Positions 12,766 through 20,302 of a stretch of 20,964 nt of DNA are shown piece by piece (position 1 is the stretch's first letter; each line of letters begins with the position of its first letter). Both the position numbers and the translations under genes were made by a program. The notes beneath the pieces are model-generated. The model searched no databases and had not been told where the DNA came from. It worked only from the letters and a program-made list of their open reading frames with translations. This DNA comes from a virus, in IMG/VR virus record IMGVR_UViG_3300046163_000030, positions 1-20,964 of that record. One strand, written 5' to 3'.

Positions 12766-13176
12766 TTACTTATTTCCGATATTATATTTAGGACAAAGCT
12801 CCCATTGATCTTTCTCTTTAAACGGAATAATCTTTATTTGTCTTAACGGGGCTAGTAGTTTAGCTTCTTCCGTATTCTGAATCTCAACTAATCCCCAATC
12901 AGACATTAGCGTCGTAATAGTATTTCTACGAGCTACGTCATTTTCTTCGAGATTAGCTTTCTTACCATCAAGTAAGAATAATTCTTTAAAATGTACAATA
13001 AAATATCTGCCTTGCTTATGTAATATATGGCAAGATTGAAATAATTTTTTATCTTTTCGGGATGCGACACCTATGCGTGTCAGCGTTTCACGAACCTTTA
13101 AGAAATCATCCGGCTCGCGTAGAGTTATTTCCAGCATTGTAGCTGGAGACCACTCAACTATTGTTGTTTCTTCCAC
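12766..13176 (-). CDS. regA: RegA translational repressor
   Basis: RegA binds early phage mRNAs near their start codons and blocks translation, including its own and the clamp-loader messages in T4. The core is unmistakable: MLEITLREPDDFLKVRETLT, RIGVASRKDKKLFQSCHIL, YFIVHFKELFLLDGKK, then DVARRNTITTLMSDWGLVEI and a C-terminal WELCPKYNIGN. From the internal ATG at 13137 the protein has 123 residues, nearly the T4 length (122). A GTG at 13176 with AAGGTG upstream would add 13 residues (start EETTIVEWSPAT). I keep the longer form because of its ribosome binding site, but the start is uncertain. The gene overlaps the gp62 end, keeping the T4 order 44-62-regA. Confidence 0.94.
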   Translation of the reverse strand: MEETTIVEWSPATMLEITLREPDDFLKVRETLTRIGVASRKDKKLFQSCHILHKQGRYFIVHFKELFLLDGKKANLEENDVARRNTITTLMSDWGLVEIQNTEEAKLLAPLRQIKIIPFKEKDQWELCPKYNIGNK

Positions 13177-13540
13177 CTTTATTCACCTTCTTCTTTAACC
13201 CATTTATTTGTTCGGGTGACAGAAGCGGTAATATTTGACGAGCTTTTTCATTACTATAGCCATAATATTTTTTAACCACTTCGACGTCACTCTCAATTTG
13301 AGGCTTTATCCATTTAGAAAAGCGTTTGCGCTTTCTAACCATATTTATAAGAAAGTCGAATTGTAGTTTATTATCAAGGTGGTGATAACGATTCATCTCA
13401 TTAGCTAGTATAGCTGTATCATTAAAATAAGAAAGCGATCGGTTGACCATAAAACTGTTATAAGCTTTTTCTGTTATGTCATCTGTTATAACATTTTTTT
13501 TACTAGTATTAATAGAATTTAAATAATCAAATGGGTTCAT
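13154..13540 (-). CDS. 62: Clamp loader small subunit gp62
   Basis: Gp62 joins four gp44 subunits to load the sliding clamp gp45. The 128-residue protein begins MNPFDYLNSINTSKKNVITD and contains NSFMVNRSLSYFNDTAILAN, HHLDNKLQFDFLINM and RKRFSKWIKP, a pattern I recall from cyanophage-type gp62. It is shorter than T4 gp62 (187 residues). Placement between the gp44 operon and regA agrees. Its ATG overlaps the stop of the glutaredoxin-phosphomannomutase gene (ATGA), so translation is coupled to that unusual insert rather than directly to gp44. A TATAAATA at 13342-13349 inside the gene is probably chance in AT-rich DNA. Confidence 0.9.
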   Translation of the reverse strand: MNPFDYLNSINTSKKNVITDDITEKAYNSFMVNRSLSYFNDTAILANEMNRYHHLDNKLQFDFLINMVRKRKRFSKWIKPQIESDVEVVKKYYGYSNEKARQILPLLSPEQINGLKKKVNKGGRNNNS

Positions 13541-14577
13541 AACTGTCCTTCAACTCCACTGTCTATTCCAGGCCATTCGTCTACAAACAATCTTTTGATT
13601 CCTTCTAAAAGTTCGAATGTTTCTTCAGGACCAGATACATGGAAGCATCGATGAGGAAAAGATTGTATTTGTTTAGCAAATGGAAAATCATTGCCACCTT
13701 CTTGAGTATCATCACCAAAGAAGATAATACTATTATACACTTCTTGTAGGGGTTTGTACACCTGTCCTTTATCTCTTCCTTCTTCACATACGTCAATGCC
13801 AGTCTCACCAGCTATTTGAGCAGAGTATGAGTGAAATACTTCGTTAAAGTCTCTTGCTAATTGTTCTCTTTCGTTAGTTTTCTCATCATATTTAATATAC
13901 TGCTGCCGCTGTTTCTTAGTACATCCTCGGCCAATGATTGAGAAGTTCATCATACCCGGCCGTAAGTCTATATGCTTTTTACCTGTACGAACTGGAAATG
14001 GACTTTCAGCTAGTCGTTGCTTACACCACTGTACCATCACCTTCGACATTGTAAATTCAGGTACAGACTTAACTAACTCATCATTTACCCACAACTCATT
14101 GCCAGCACACTGATAGCTACCTTTTGCAACTTTGGTTAGATCACCCAACTGTTCTTTAGTCTTAGCAAAGTCTGATCCAGTGAGAAAGTAAATGTCGACC
14201 TTCTTAGAAAGTTCCATCAGTATTTCTGCATAAGCAGGATCTATATTATCTCTACTAGGAGTAATAGTTCCATCAACATCGAACACAAGACAGTTATCTT
14301 TCTTGGTTGCTGCTACCGCGTCTTTTATACGTTGACCTAAATTTTCACCCGTTAGTTTTTTAGTATCAATGTCTTTATTAATCCATATGTCATGCCCAGG
14401 CACTCTCCAATATAACATAGGAACGGCTTTATGACCTTTCTTTTTTAGAAAGGCTTTAGCTTCTGGATCTTTAGTGATATCAACTGATTGAAAGTCTTCG
14501 GCGCCATCCATCTTACTGAGCATGCGCTTTAAAATCTCACAAAAGTGACATCTAGGTTGAGTGTATAGTATTAGCAT
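13537..14577 (-). CDS. Glutaredoxin-phosphomannomutase (HAD) fusion
   Basis: A 346-residue two-domain protein. Residues 1 to about 88 form a glutaredoxin: LILYTQPRCHFCEILKRML with the redox pair Cys10 and Cys13, and HKAVPML with the cis-Pro at 53. From about residue 95 a eukaryotic-type phosphomannomutase follows: NCLVFDVDGTITPSRDNI (nucleophile Asp100, acid/base Asp102), FLTGSDFAKTKEQLGD, LRPGMMNFSIIGRGC, GIDVCEEGRDK and IIFFGDDTQEGGNDFPF, matching the HAD IIB layout of human PMM2. The known reaction is mannose-6-phosphate to mannose-1-phosphate, feeding GDP-sugar synthesis. It lies between gp44 (TAATG) and gp62 (ATGA), so it is translated in the clamp-loader operon. The frame is intact. Substrate and the point of the redox domain are unknown; the thiol domain might switch the mutase or act separately. 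Confidence 0.9.
   Translation of the reverse strand: MLILYTQPRCHFCEILKRMLSKMDGAEDFQSVDITKDPEAKAFLKKKGHKAVPMLYWRVPGHDIWINKDIDTKKLTGENLGQRIKDAVAATKKDNCLVFDVDGTITPSRDNIDPAYAEILMELSKKVDIYFLTGSDFAKTKEQLGDLTKVAKGSYQCAGNELWVNDELVKSVPEFTMSKVMVQWCKQRLAESPFPVRTGKKHIDLRPGMMNFSIIGRGCTKKQRQQYIKYDEKTNEREQLARDFNEVFHSYSAQIAGETGIDVCEEGRDKGQVYKPLQEVYNSIIFFGDDTQEGGNDFPFAKQIQSFPHRCFHVSGPEETFELLEGIKRLFVDEWPGIDSGVEGQL
13732..13760 (-). promoter_or_regulatory. Intragenic promoter candidate (TGTACA-N17-TATAAT)
   Basis: TGTACA (13760-13755), 17 bases and TATAAT (13737-13732) lie within the phosphomannomutase coding region, about 190 bases before the gp62 start. It could drive gp62, RegA and the DUF1289 gene separately from gp44. 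Confidence 0.5.
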
Positions 14578-15518
14578 TAGTTAAACTCTACGTTTGCCAT
14601 AATTTCTGTCATACATGCTACAACGTTTAATTCATGATCTGCAACAAAAGCATGCTTATATTGATAGTCAGCCAGGATTAAAACTAGCTGAGGTATTGAT
14701 CTATTTTCTACAGTTTCAGTCATACTATCGTATAAACCACGAATATAGTTGAAGCATCTACGTCCATATTATTAGCGACCCAGTGCCTCATTTTCTTGAA
14801 GTCTTTTTCTTTTAGATGCTTGGAGAGAGCACCAACGGAAGTAAGGCCATTACTATTATCATTACCATTAATGCCGCTATCACTAAACCCACCTCTTTGT
14901 CCTTCATTTAACACCCTCCTCCAGTCTGGTGCATATTTCATAACAAGATTTGCCGCTGCGTTTTTTTCAAACGGAACGTTTTCCTGATCTAGTATATATA
15001 TAAATCGTTTAAAAAATTGTGCTGCTAGCTCGGCCATTCCTTTCTTCGTAGTGTTAAATTCGTATACACCACAACGAGAATGGAGTGGCTCGATAATACG
15101 GTTTTTAAAATTACAAGTAAGGATAAACCGGCAGTTATTGCTAAACTCTTCAATGAAGCCGCGAATGCGCAGGTTGTGTTGATTGTGGGTTTAGATAGTC
15201 TGCCTCGTCTAAGTATTACAACTTTAAAGCCGCCTTGTAAAGAAACAGCTGACGCAAATTGTTTTATTTTACCGCGAAGTGTATCTATGTTGCCTTCTTC
15301 TGACCCGTTGATTACAATGATAGTCTAGGCCTAGTTCGTTGCATAGCGCTTTCGCAACTGTGGTCTTACCTAAGACCGGCAGTACCGGTGAAAAGCATGT
15401 TAGGCAATTCACCGGTATCCGCCATTTTCTGAAACGTCATCTTTTAGTCGGGGAGGCAAAATTGTTTCAGAAATTGCTTTTGGCCGATATTTCTCGACCC
15501 ATAAAAATTCGTTGACAT
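14577..15518 (-). CDS. 44: Clamp loader ATPase gp44, heavily frameshifted
   Basis: AAA+ ATPase that opens and loads the gp45 clamp. Corrected length is about 314 residues (T4: 319). The rebuilt order is MSTNFLWVEKYRPKAISETI, LPNMLFTGTAGLGKTTVAKA (Walker A), VINGSEEGNIDTLRGKIKQF, KVVILDEADYL (Walker B, DEAD), PALRGFIEEFSNNCRFILTC (sensor 1 and arginine-finger region) and IIEPLHSRCGVYEF. An intact C-terminal stretch runs from about 15165 to 14745. At least eight single-base indels are needed, near 15505, 15435, 15371, 15320, 15210, 15166 and 14740, among others. Several are an extra A, others a T missing from a T run. No natural gene could work this way, so sequencing error is by far the best explanation. 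The true stop at 14577-14579 gives TAATG with the next gene. Confidence 0.9.
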
Positions 15519-15569
15519 AGTCTTTCCTTCATAATATAATATAGTAACACGTTCAATAGGAAAGTACAA

Positions 15570-15794
15570 TTATGTTTGTGCTTGCTCCTGCTGATAGTTC
15601 TCTGCCATTTGAATCATCTGTACACATTGATCACGTAGCTGTACCAATAGTAGAAAGCTCTTCACCTTTAAATCCACCACGTTGACACATAGTATCAATT
15701 ACAGCAATCATACTACGAGCAGCACGATTACTGTTTCATACATTGGAGCATGAGGATCTTCAACTTGCTTCTGTTCTTCTTTTTTATCTGACAT
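15570..15794 (-). CDS. Small conserved phage protein between gp45 and gp44, frameshifted
   Basis: Joining frames gives about 74 residues: MSDKKEEQKQVEDPHAPMYE, then NRAARSMIAVIDTMCQRGGF, KGEELSTIG and LRDQCVQMIQMAENYQQEQA. One indel lies near 15725 and another near 15622. The product is acidic, helical and soluble. Its ATG lies one base after the gp45 stop (TAATATG), which supports the start. I do not recognise a domain. By position it may be a partner of the clamp or clamp loader, but that is only context. The gap from its stop to the gp44 ATG (about 50 bases) is AT-rich and holds no clear promoter. Confidence 0.65.
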
Positions 15795-15795
15795 A

Positions 15796-16468
15796 TTATA
15801 CTCCGAAGGTTGATGTCTTTTCAAGGGCAATCCAATATTCAATGCCCATTTCTTTGTTAACAAAATGTGAAATTAATTTTGATGATATCCAACTTCATAA
15901 TCGCCCAGGATCATTTTTAGATTTGCAATATTAAATATAAAGTTAAAGTTATCTCAGTAAAGTCTCCACTCACATCGATGGAGAATGCATTTGACGTTGT
16001 GTTCTTACTATCTATAACAGATAATGTGAGCACTCCGTCTTTTCCAGTAATGGAAAATTCAGTATGGCCTAGAGTACTAGATGCTTTTTTAATTTTGTTT
16101 AGAGTGTCATTATCTAATACAAAATTTACATCAGTTGGTGGAGTAGCCACGTCCCGTGTGGGAGTAGTCAACATCTCTGGATCAGAGAAGAAATACTTAA
16201 CACGAGATCGGTTACTACTATCAGTGATAGTCACATAACTTTCTTCAAACGTTAAACGTGGCTCTCCAACCAAGCCAATAACACCTAGAAATTCATTAAG
16301 ATCATAGATGCCAAATTCTTGTGGAAACTCTTCTTCAAGAGTGGCTGAGGACAACACGTTACGTGCCTCAGTCATTGTTTTAATCTTATTGCCTTTTTGT
16401 ACTACAATATTAGGATTAATTGCAGCGTAGTTTTTCAAGACAGAAAGAGTTGATTCTTTCAGTTCCAT
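15796..16468 (-). CDS. 45: Sliding clamp gp45, two frameshifts near the C-terminus
   Basis: Trimeric DNA polymerase processivity clamp, also the activator of late transcription together with gp55. The intact part begins MELKESTLSVLKNYAAINPN, with IVVQKGNKIKTMTEARNVL, EFGIYDLNEFLGVIGLVGEP and the second-domain start PTDVNFVLDNDTLNKIKKAS. Near 15938 a T is missing from a T run: FTEITLTLYL should read on as FNFIFNIANLKMILGDYEV. A second missing base near 15897 precedes SSKLISHFVNKEMGIEYWIA, LEKTSTFGV and the stop at 15796. Corrected length is about 224 residues (T4: 228). The promoter at 16495-16523 lies directly upstream, and GAGG precedes the ATG. The next gene starts one base after the stop. 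Confidence 0.93.
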
Positions 16469-16494
16469 AATATACCTCGTTTGTTAATGATACT

Positions 16495-16523
16495 ATTATA
16501 CCACATTTTCCAGTGTTTGTAAA
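16495..16523 (-). promoter_or_regulatory. Sliding clamp promoter (TTTACA-N17-TATAAT)
   Basis: TTTACA (16523-16518), 17 bases and TATAAT (16500-16495), preceded by TGG (extended -10), lie just upstream of gp45. The -10 box overlaps the gp46 stop codon TAA at 16498-16496, so promoter and gene end share bases. It allows high clamp expression separate from the recombination genes. Confidence 0.75.
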
Positions 16524-18228
16524 TCTTTTATTTTGCTGAAATTCTTTTCTTTCACAAATTCTATCTTATCTTTAAATTTACCGTCAAGAATATCGCCTTT
16601 ATGTGATATAATAAACGTATTAGAATTCTCATCAAGAGAATGCAGAATCTTCATTAGGTTCTCAACACCATCATGATCTAAGCTTGAATCAAATGTTTCA
16701 TCAAGTAAGAGAAGATTTGTTGATATTGAGTTTTTCATTTTAGCAATCATTCTCCAAGTAAAGAGAAGCGCTAAATCAATACGTTGTTTCTCACCTTCTG
16801 AAAAAGAGTCATATGAAAACTGATCTCTATGGCGTGAGCGAATAGTTTCAGTAAAGCTTTCATCTAAGTCAAAGTGAACGTAAAAATCTAATATTTGGAG
16901 ATATTTGTTTACTAGTTTATTAATGACAGGAATGTATTGCTTAATAATCTTTGTCTTGATACCGGTGTCTTTAAGCATCTCTGACATAACATTATTATAT
17001 GCATATTCATCATTTAACTGAAACTTAGACATATTAAACTCATTAGCAGCATTTTGCAAAGCTTCTAATTCGTCTTTAGCTGCTTCAATATCACCAGTTT
17101 GATTTAATTCTGTCTCCAAATTTCGTATTTCGTTTTGGATCCTGGTGATTGCCTGATTGTTAGAATGAATGTCTGACTGCTTCGATCGCACTCCAGTGAG
17201 TTCATCTGTGATCCGGTCAATATTTGTTTGAATATCAGTCGACTTTTCAAAGGCATGGTCCATAGCTTCTTTAAGCTCTTTAGCTTTAGCTTTGGAATCA
17301 GCCAGCTTCGATGATCTGAGTTCATTACTAATATCTTGGCTGCACGTTGGACACGTCTCGTTATCTTCATAGAATTTCGAGTCTTTGACAACTTGGGACA
17401 TTTGCTGCCTGAACTGCCCTTGGTATTGGACAATCGATTGACGCTTGTCATGAACCTTGTTGAGTTCTTCTTCAAGTGGCTTTTGTCTTTCTTCAACTTC
17501 TTGCGATAGAGCTTCGCTTTTCATCCTGTAAATCCTTCAACCTCAGAATTTAATTCTTTAATACGAGAATCTTTTTTTTCTTTTTCAGAGTTGTTTAACG
17601 CTTTAATATCTGAGATATATTTTTTCTGCGTAGTAATTTTATTTGTTTCAACGTCAAGACTTAAAGGACAGATCTTTCATTTTATCTTTTAACGTAGTAG
17701 TCTTTTCTTTTAAGAGGCTATTCATTTTTGAGAACACGTTAATGTCCAGAAGATCTTCGATAACATCTCTCCGGTGCTGCGCAGGGAGCTGCATGAAAGG
17801 AACAACGATGACGAGCCCAGAACAACTATCTGGTGAAAGCTTTTATGATTAAGTTTCAGGATGTTTTGCTCGAGGATCTTCTGGTACTCTTTGGAATGAG
17901 ATGATTGATTAATCATATCACCATTCTTCCAAATCTCAAATACGTTAGGCTTAATGCCACGTACAATTTTGTATTGTGCTTTACCTATTACAAACTTTAC
18001 TTCAACAACACAATTCTTATTATTAATTGTGTTGACTAGCTGTGGTTTATTAATGTTGCGGTGTGGCTTACCAAATAGACCAAATGCAATAGCATCTAGC
18101 ATGGTAGATTTACCAGCACCGTTCTGGCCTACAATTAATGTAGACTTAGATTTATCTAGTTTAATATCAGTCCAAGTATTTCCGGTTGATAGGAAATTCT
18201 TAAACTTTAACGATGTAAATACGATCAT
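16496..18228 (-). CDS. 46: Recombination nuclease ATPase gp46 (Rad50-like), frameshifted
   Basis: The Rad50/SbcC-type SMC ATPase works with gp47 in DNA end resection for recombination-dependent replication. Order: MIVFTSLKFKNFLSTGNTWT, Walker A LIVGQNGAGKSTMLDAIAFG, Q-loop region FHQIVVLGSSS, then VPFMQLPAQHRRDVIEDLLD in a shifted frame. A coiled coil follows, with the zinc hook CPTC in NETCPTCSQDIS, then a second coil, the signature SFSEGEKQRIDLALLF, Walker B LLLDETFDSSLD and the His switch FIISHKGD. Three indels separate the parts, near 17803, 17665 and 17526. From 17524 to 16496 the frame is clean (342 residues). Corrected length is about 576 residues (T4: 560). The ATG overlaps the gp47 stop (ATGA). 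Two promoter candidates inside gp47 could also express it. Confidence 0.94.
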
Positions 18229-19286
18229 ACTGTTTCGATAGCCTGTGCTTCAGTCATAAGATTACGCATAGAAAGTTTTAGTCGGTCTTTGTCTAATTCT
18301 GTTTCTACTGCTTCAATATACGTATCTAACAATTCAGTAGTTTCTTCAATGGAAACAGATTCATCCTCTACGCTAGATCCTAAAAACTCGTCGAAGTTCT
18401 CAGCAATCTTAAGATCATGAATCTTTCTATTCTGTATTCTATCAACAAATCGATCAAATGTAAACAAATCTTTTTTATTGACGACTACAATTTTTACAAA
18501 CTTACCATCTAAATCAGTTACGTTGTACTTATTATAATCTGTTTCTTCGTCATTGTACACTATTTTTTGAAATAAAGTATGATTATTTTGTATGGCTTCT
18601 AGCTCACGTGTTTCTGTATCAAGGATATGAAAATGTTTAGGATCTCCAGCATCTGACCAGCTAAATTCCATTTGTGTGCCAAGATACGTTACATTGTCTT
18701 TCTGAGACTTTGTATGAAAATGGCCAGATAATACTCGTTCAAATCGTGATAATTCTTTGTGATCTAATCCATGAGGTGCGACAACACCACGCATAACATT
18801 AAAACCAGCAAACTCAAAATGTCCACCAATCCAATCACATTTAGCAGTCTTTAAAAACTCCATGGTTTTATCTTGATTCTCTGGACATATCCAAGGAACC
18901 ATACCCATCTTTAAAGAACCATAGTCCATAACCGTAGGTTCACGTATGATGTGAACCTCATTCATATAGTGACCTAATAGTTCTTTAAGTGAGTTTAAAT
19001 CGTTTGTATTTTTGTAGTAAGTGTCATGATTACCACAAATGATATCCATGCTTATCCGTTCCGCCCGTAGCCGTTCAAGAAAGATATGACGGTTGCGGTT
19101 AAGAGCCCTGAAGTTAATAAATTTCCGGTGATCAAAGTAGTCACCAAGGTGAATAATATGGCGAATACCCCGTTCCAAAAGAGTAGGAAAAAATACATCA
19201 TTATAAAATTTCTCTGCGTTATCGAGAAATATGTCAGAGCTATTGCGAATACCACAATGAGTGTCATTAATAATTGCTACCTTCAT
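18225..19286 (-). CDS. 47: Recombination nuclease gp47 (Mre11/SbcD-like)
   Basis: Metal-dependent nuclease subunit of the gp46-gp47 complex. The 353-residue protein has all calcineurin-like phosphoesterase motifs: AIINDTHCGIRNSS (Asp8, His10), IHLGDYFDHRKFIN (Asp49, His52), MDIICGNHDTYYKNTND (Asn and His of GNHD), DWIGGHFEF and LSGHFHTKSQ (GHxH). The C-terminal part (from about 235, TDYNKYNVTDLDGKFVKIVV) is the capping region, and the last 50 residues are Glu-rich. The length is near T4 gp47 (339). Both ends use ATGA overlaps, with gp55 upstream and gp46 downstream, so the three proteins are co-translated. Unlike its neighbours the frame is intact. Confidence 0.96.
   Translation of the reverse strand: MKVAIINDTHCGIRNSSDIFLDNAEKFYNDVFFPTLLERGIRHIIHLGDYFDHRKFINFRALNRNRHIFLERLRAERISMDIICGNHDTYYKNTNDLNSLKELLGHYMNEVHIIREPTVMDYGSLKMGMVPWICPENQDKTMEFLKTAKCDWIGGHFEFAGFNVMRGVVAPHGLDHKELSRFERVLSGHFHTKSQKDNVTYLGTQMEFSWSDAGDPKHFHILDTETRELEAIQNNHTLFQKIVYNDEETDYNKYNVTDLDGKFVKIVVVNKKDLFTFDRFVDRIQNRKIHDLKIAENFDEFLGSSVEDESVSIEETTELLDTYIEAVETELDKDRLKLSMRNLMTEAQAIETV
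18436..18464 (-). promoter_or_regulatory. Intragenic promoter candidate (TTTACA-N17-TAGAAT)
   Basis: Inside gp47, TTTACA (18464-18459) is followed by 17 bases and TAGAAT (18441-18436), with TGA before the -10 box, the same core as the gp55 and polymerase promoters. It lies about 210 bases upstream of the gp46 start. Confidence 0.5.
18531..18559 (-). promoter_or_regulatory. Intragenic promoter candidate (TGTACA-N17-TATAAT)
   Basis: Inside gp47, TGTACA (18559-18554), 17 bases and TATAAT (18536-18531). It is the second such element within 130 bases. It has no extended TGn, so it may be weaker than the one at 18436. Confidence 0.45.
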
Positions 19287-19861
19287 TTAAAAAAGCCAGT
19301 CAGATCAGAGTCTACCTTTTGTATAGGTCTACGGCGCTTCTTTTCTTTCTTGGCAAATACTTTAACTTCTGTGTCGTATTCTTTTACCTTTTCAATTCTA
19401 CCTTTTAGCATATCCATAAAGTTAGCTGACACCGCGTTATCAGTTTCATCTAATAAGAAAGCCTCTACTCCTGATTGAGACATATATTTAAATTTAATAT
19501 CTTGTTGCTTTTTTTCTTTAGCGATACGACGTAAGAAAGCATACCAAGAAATCTGAGTAAAGTATGCAAACGCATTAGGTTTGCCAGATCGAGTTGCTGC
19601 TTCTAGATTGTAATTTTCTACGGCTTTAAGACAATTTTCGACTGCGTCCATAACCATTTCTTCACGATACGTATATCGGATAAAGTTTGATTTATGGGAA
19701 AGTCCTTCTGCAATCTTTAGAAAACAAGATGCGATATAGTCAGGCACAATAGGAAGCTGTTCTTCCTTTTCTTTTGCTTCACGTACAATTGTGACATAGT
19801 CTACAACCGCTTGTGAAAATTGTGCATTGTTTACGTAGTGTGGTCTATCTTTAGGTTTCAT
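19283..19861 (-). CDS. 55: Late transcription sigma factor gp55
   Basis: Gp55 is the small sigma-like factor that directs host RNA polymerase to TATAAATA late promoters, activated by the gp45 clamp. The 192-residue protein (T4: 185) has MKPKDRPHYVNNAQFSQAVV, YIASCFLKIAEGLSHKSNFI, YTYREEMVMDAVENCLKAVE, NYNLEAATRSGKPNAFAYFT and QISWYAFLRRIAKEKKQQDI. These match sigma region 2 (the helix ending AYFTQISWYAFLRRI). A basic, Lys/Arg-rich stretch (FAKKEKKRRRPIQK) precedes the end SDLTGFFK, a hydrophobic tail like the clamp-binding C-terminus known in T4 gp55. It has its own promoter, GAGG before the ATG, and an ATGA overlap with gp47. Confidence 0.95.
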   Translation of the reverse strand: MKPKDRPHYVNNAQFSQAVVDYVTIVREAKEKEEQLPIVPDYIASCFLKIAEGLSHKSNFIRYTYREEMVMDAVENCLKAVENYNLEAATRSGKPNAFAYFTQISWYAFLRRIAKEKKQQDIKFKYMSQSGVEAFLLDETDNAVSANFMDMLKGRIEKVKEYDTEVKVFAKKEKKRRRPIQKVDSDLTGFFK

Positions 19862-19882
19862 AATATATCCTCAATATAATAT

Positions 19883-19911
19883 ATTCTATCACATTTGGGT
19901 ACGGATGTACA
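19883..19911 (-). promoter_or_regulatory. Promoter of the gp55-gp47-gp46 operon (TGTACA-N17-TAGAAT)
   Basis: TGTACA (19911-19906), 17 bases and TAGAAT (19888-19883), with TGA before the -10 box, stand in the intergenic gap directly upstream of gp55. Transcription would start near 19876, 15 bases before the ATG. Confidence 0.75.
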
Positions 19912-19913
19912 CT

Positions 19914-19942
19914 AAAAAAATAATTAATTTTAACTAAATTAA
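19914..19942 (-). terminator. AT-only hairpin followed by a T run, possible terminator
   Basis: On the minus strand TTAATTT-AGTTA-AAATTAA forms a 7-bp stem followed by TTATTTTTTT. It lies after the last upstream gene (stop at 20006) and before the gp55 promoter, where a terminator is expected. The stem is only A-T pairs, so efficiency is doubtful. Confidence 0.4.
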
Positions 19943-19945
19943 CTG

Positions 19946-19974
19946 TGTACAAACCATATAAACTGGTGTATAAT
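19946..19974 (+). promoter_or_regulatory. Plus-strand promoter candidate (TGTACA-N17-TATAAT)
   Basis: On the plus strand TGTACA (19946-19951), 17 bases and TATAAT (19969-19974) match the minus-strand promoters exactly in spacing. It points away from gp55, into the 3' end of the small gene at 20006-20302. I find no plus-strand gene behind it: no ATG in the first 80 bases and no long frame. It would make an antisense or small RNA. Confidence 0.5.
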
Positions 19975-20005
19975 TAAAGAGTAAGCACTGAGGGAGGACA
20001 GTATA

Positions 20006-20302
20006 CTATCCTATTGTGTTATCTCTTCCACCGGCCGGGATCCCACGATCCCGCATATCATAGATTATTTCTTCAATCTTTAATACAGCTACCTGATACA
20101 AATTGTCGACGTCCGAAAAATCTTCAGTTCTAATAGAACTTCCTATAGCTTTTAGTCTAGCTAACAAATCCGGATCAATATCGTAAGTTTCATATTCATC
20201 AACTATAGATTCTGCTTCTGTTAGCCAGAACGCCGCTGCTTCATGACGACCACTTTGATGATAAAATCCTACAAATCTATTTCTAATTTCTTCTAATGTC
20301 AT
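20006..20302 (-). CDS. Small hypothetical protein
   Basis: The 98-residue acidic protein (MTLEEIRNRFVGFYHQSGRH at the start) is predicted helical, with repeated short helices (EAAAFWLTEAESIVDEYETY, LLARLKAIGSSIR, VAVLKIEEIIYDMRDRG) that recall a helical-hairpin or TPR-like scaffold. I recognise no family. The start overlaps the end of the AT-rich upstream gene by 20 bases. The last codons contain a perfect inverted repeat (20036-20053, CGGGATC-CCAC-GATCCCG) without a T run. A plus-strand promoter candidate just downstream would transcribe antisense to this gene. Confidence 0.65.
   Translation of the reverse strand: MTLEEIRNRFVGFYHQSGRHEAAAFWLTEAESIVDEYETYDIDPDLLARLKAIGSSIRTEDFSDVDNLYQVAVLKIEEIIYDMRDRGIPAGGRDNTIG

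Noticed and set aside
13342-13349. TATAAATA late promoter motif inside gp62 (another at 20414-20421 inside the AT-rich right-end gene)
   Set aside because: An eight-base A/T motif is expected by chance in DNA this AT-rich. Neither site precedes a gene start at a sensible distance.
15080-15328. An 82-residue plus-strand frame in the gp44 region
   Set aside because: The minus strand here encodes recognisable gp44 (Walker B and arginine-finger region) once indels are corrected. The plus frame is a shadow made visible by the broken gp44 frame.
15530-15569. Promoter in the gap before gp44
   Set aside because: TGTACT and TATATT are present but the spacing is wrong (19 bases) compared with the fixed 17 of the other sites. 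Indels in this stretch make it unreliable.
17520-17810. Programmed frameshifting or an intein/intron in gp46
   Set aside because: No slippery heptamer with a downstream structure was seen, no inserted sequence is present, and three separate single-base shifts are needed. Neighbouring genes show the same error pattern.
20036-20053. Terminator formed by CGGGATC-CCAC-GATCCCG
   Set aside because: The stem is perfect but lies inside the last codons of a gene and has no T run on either strand.
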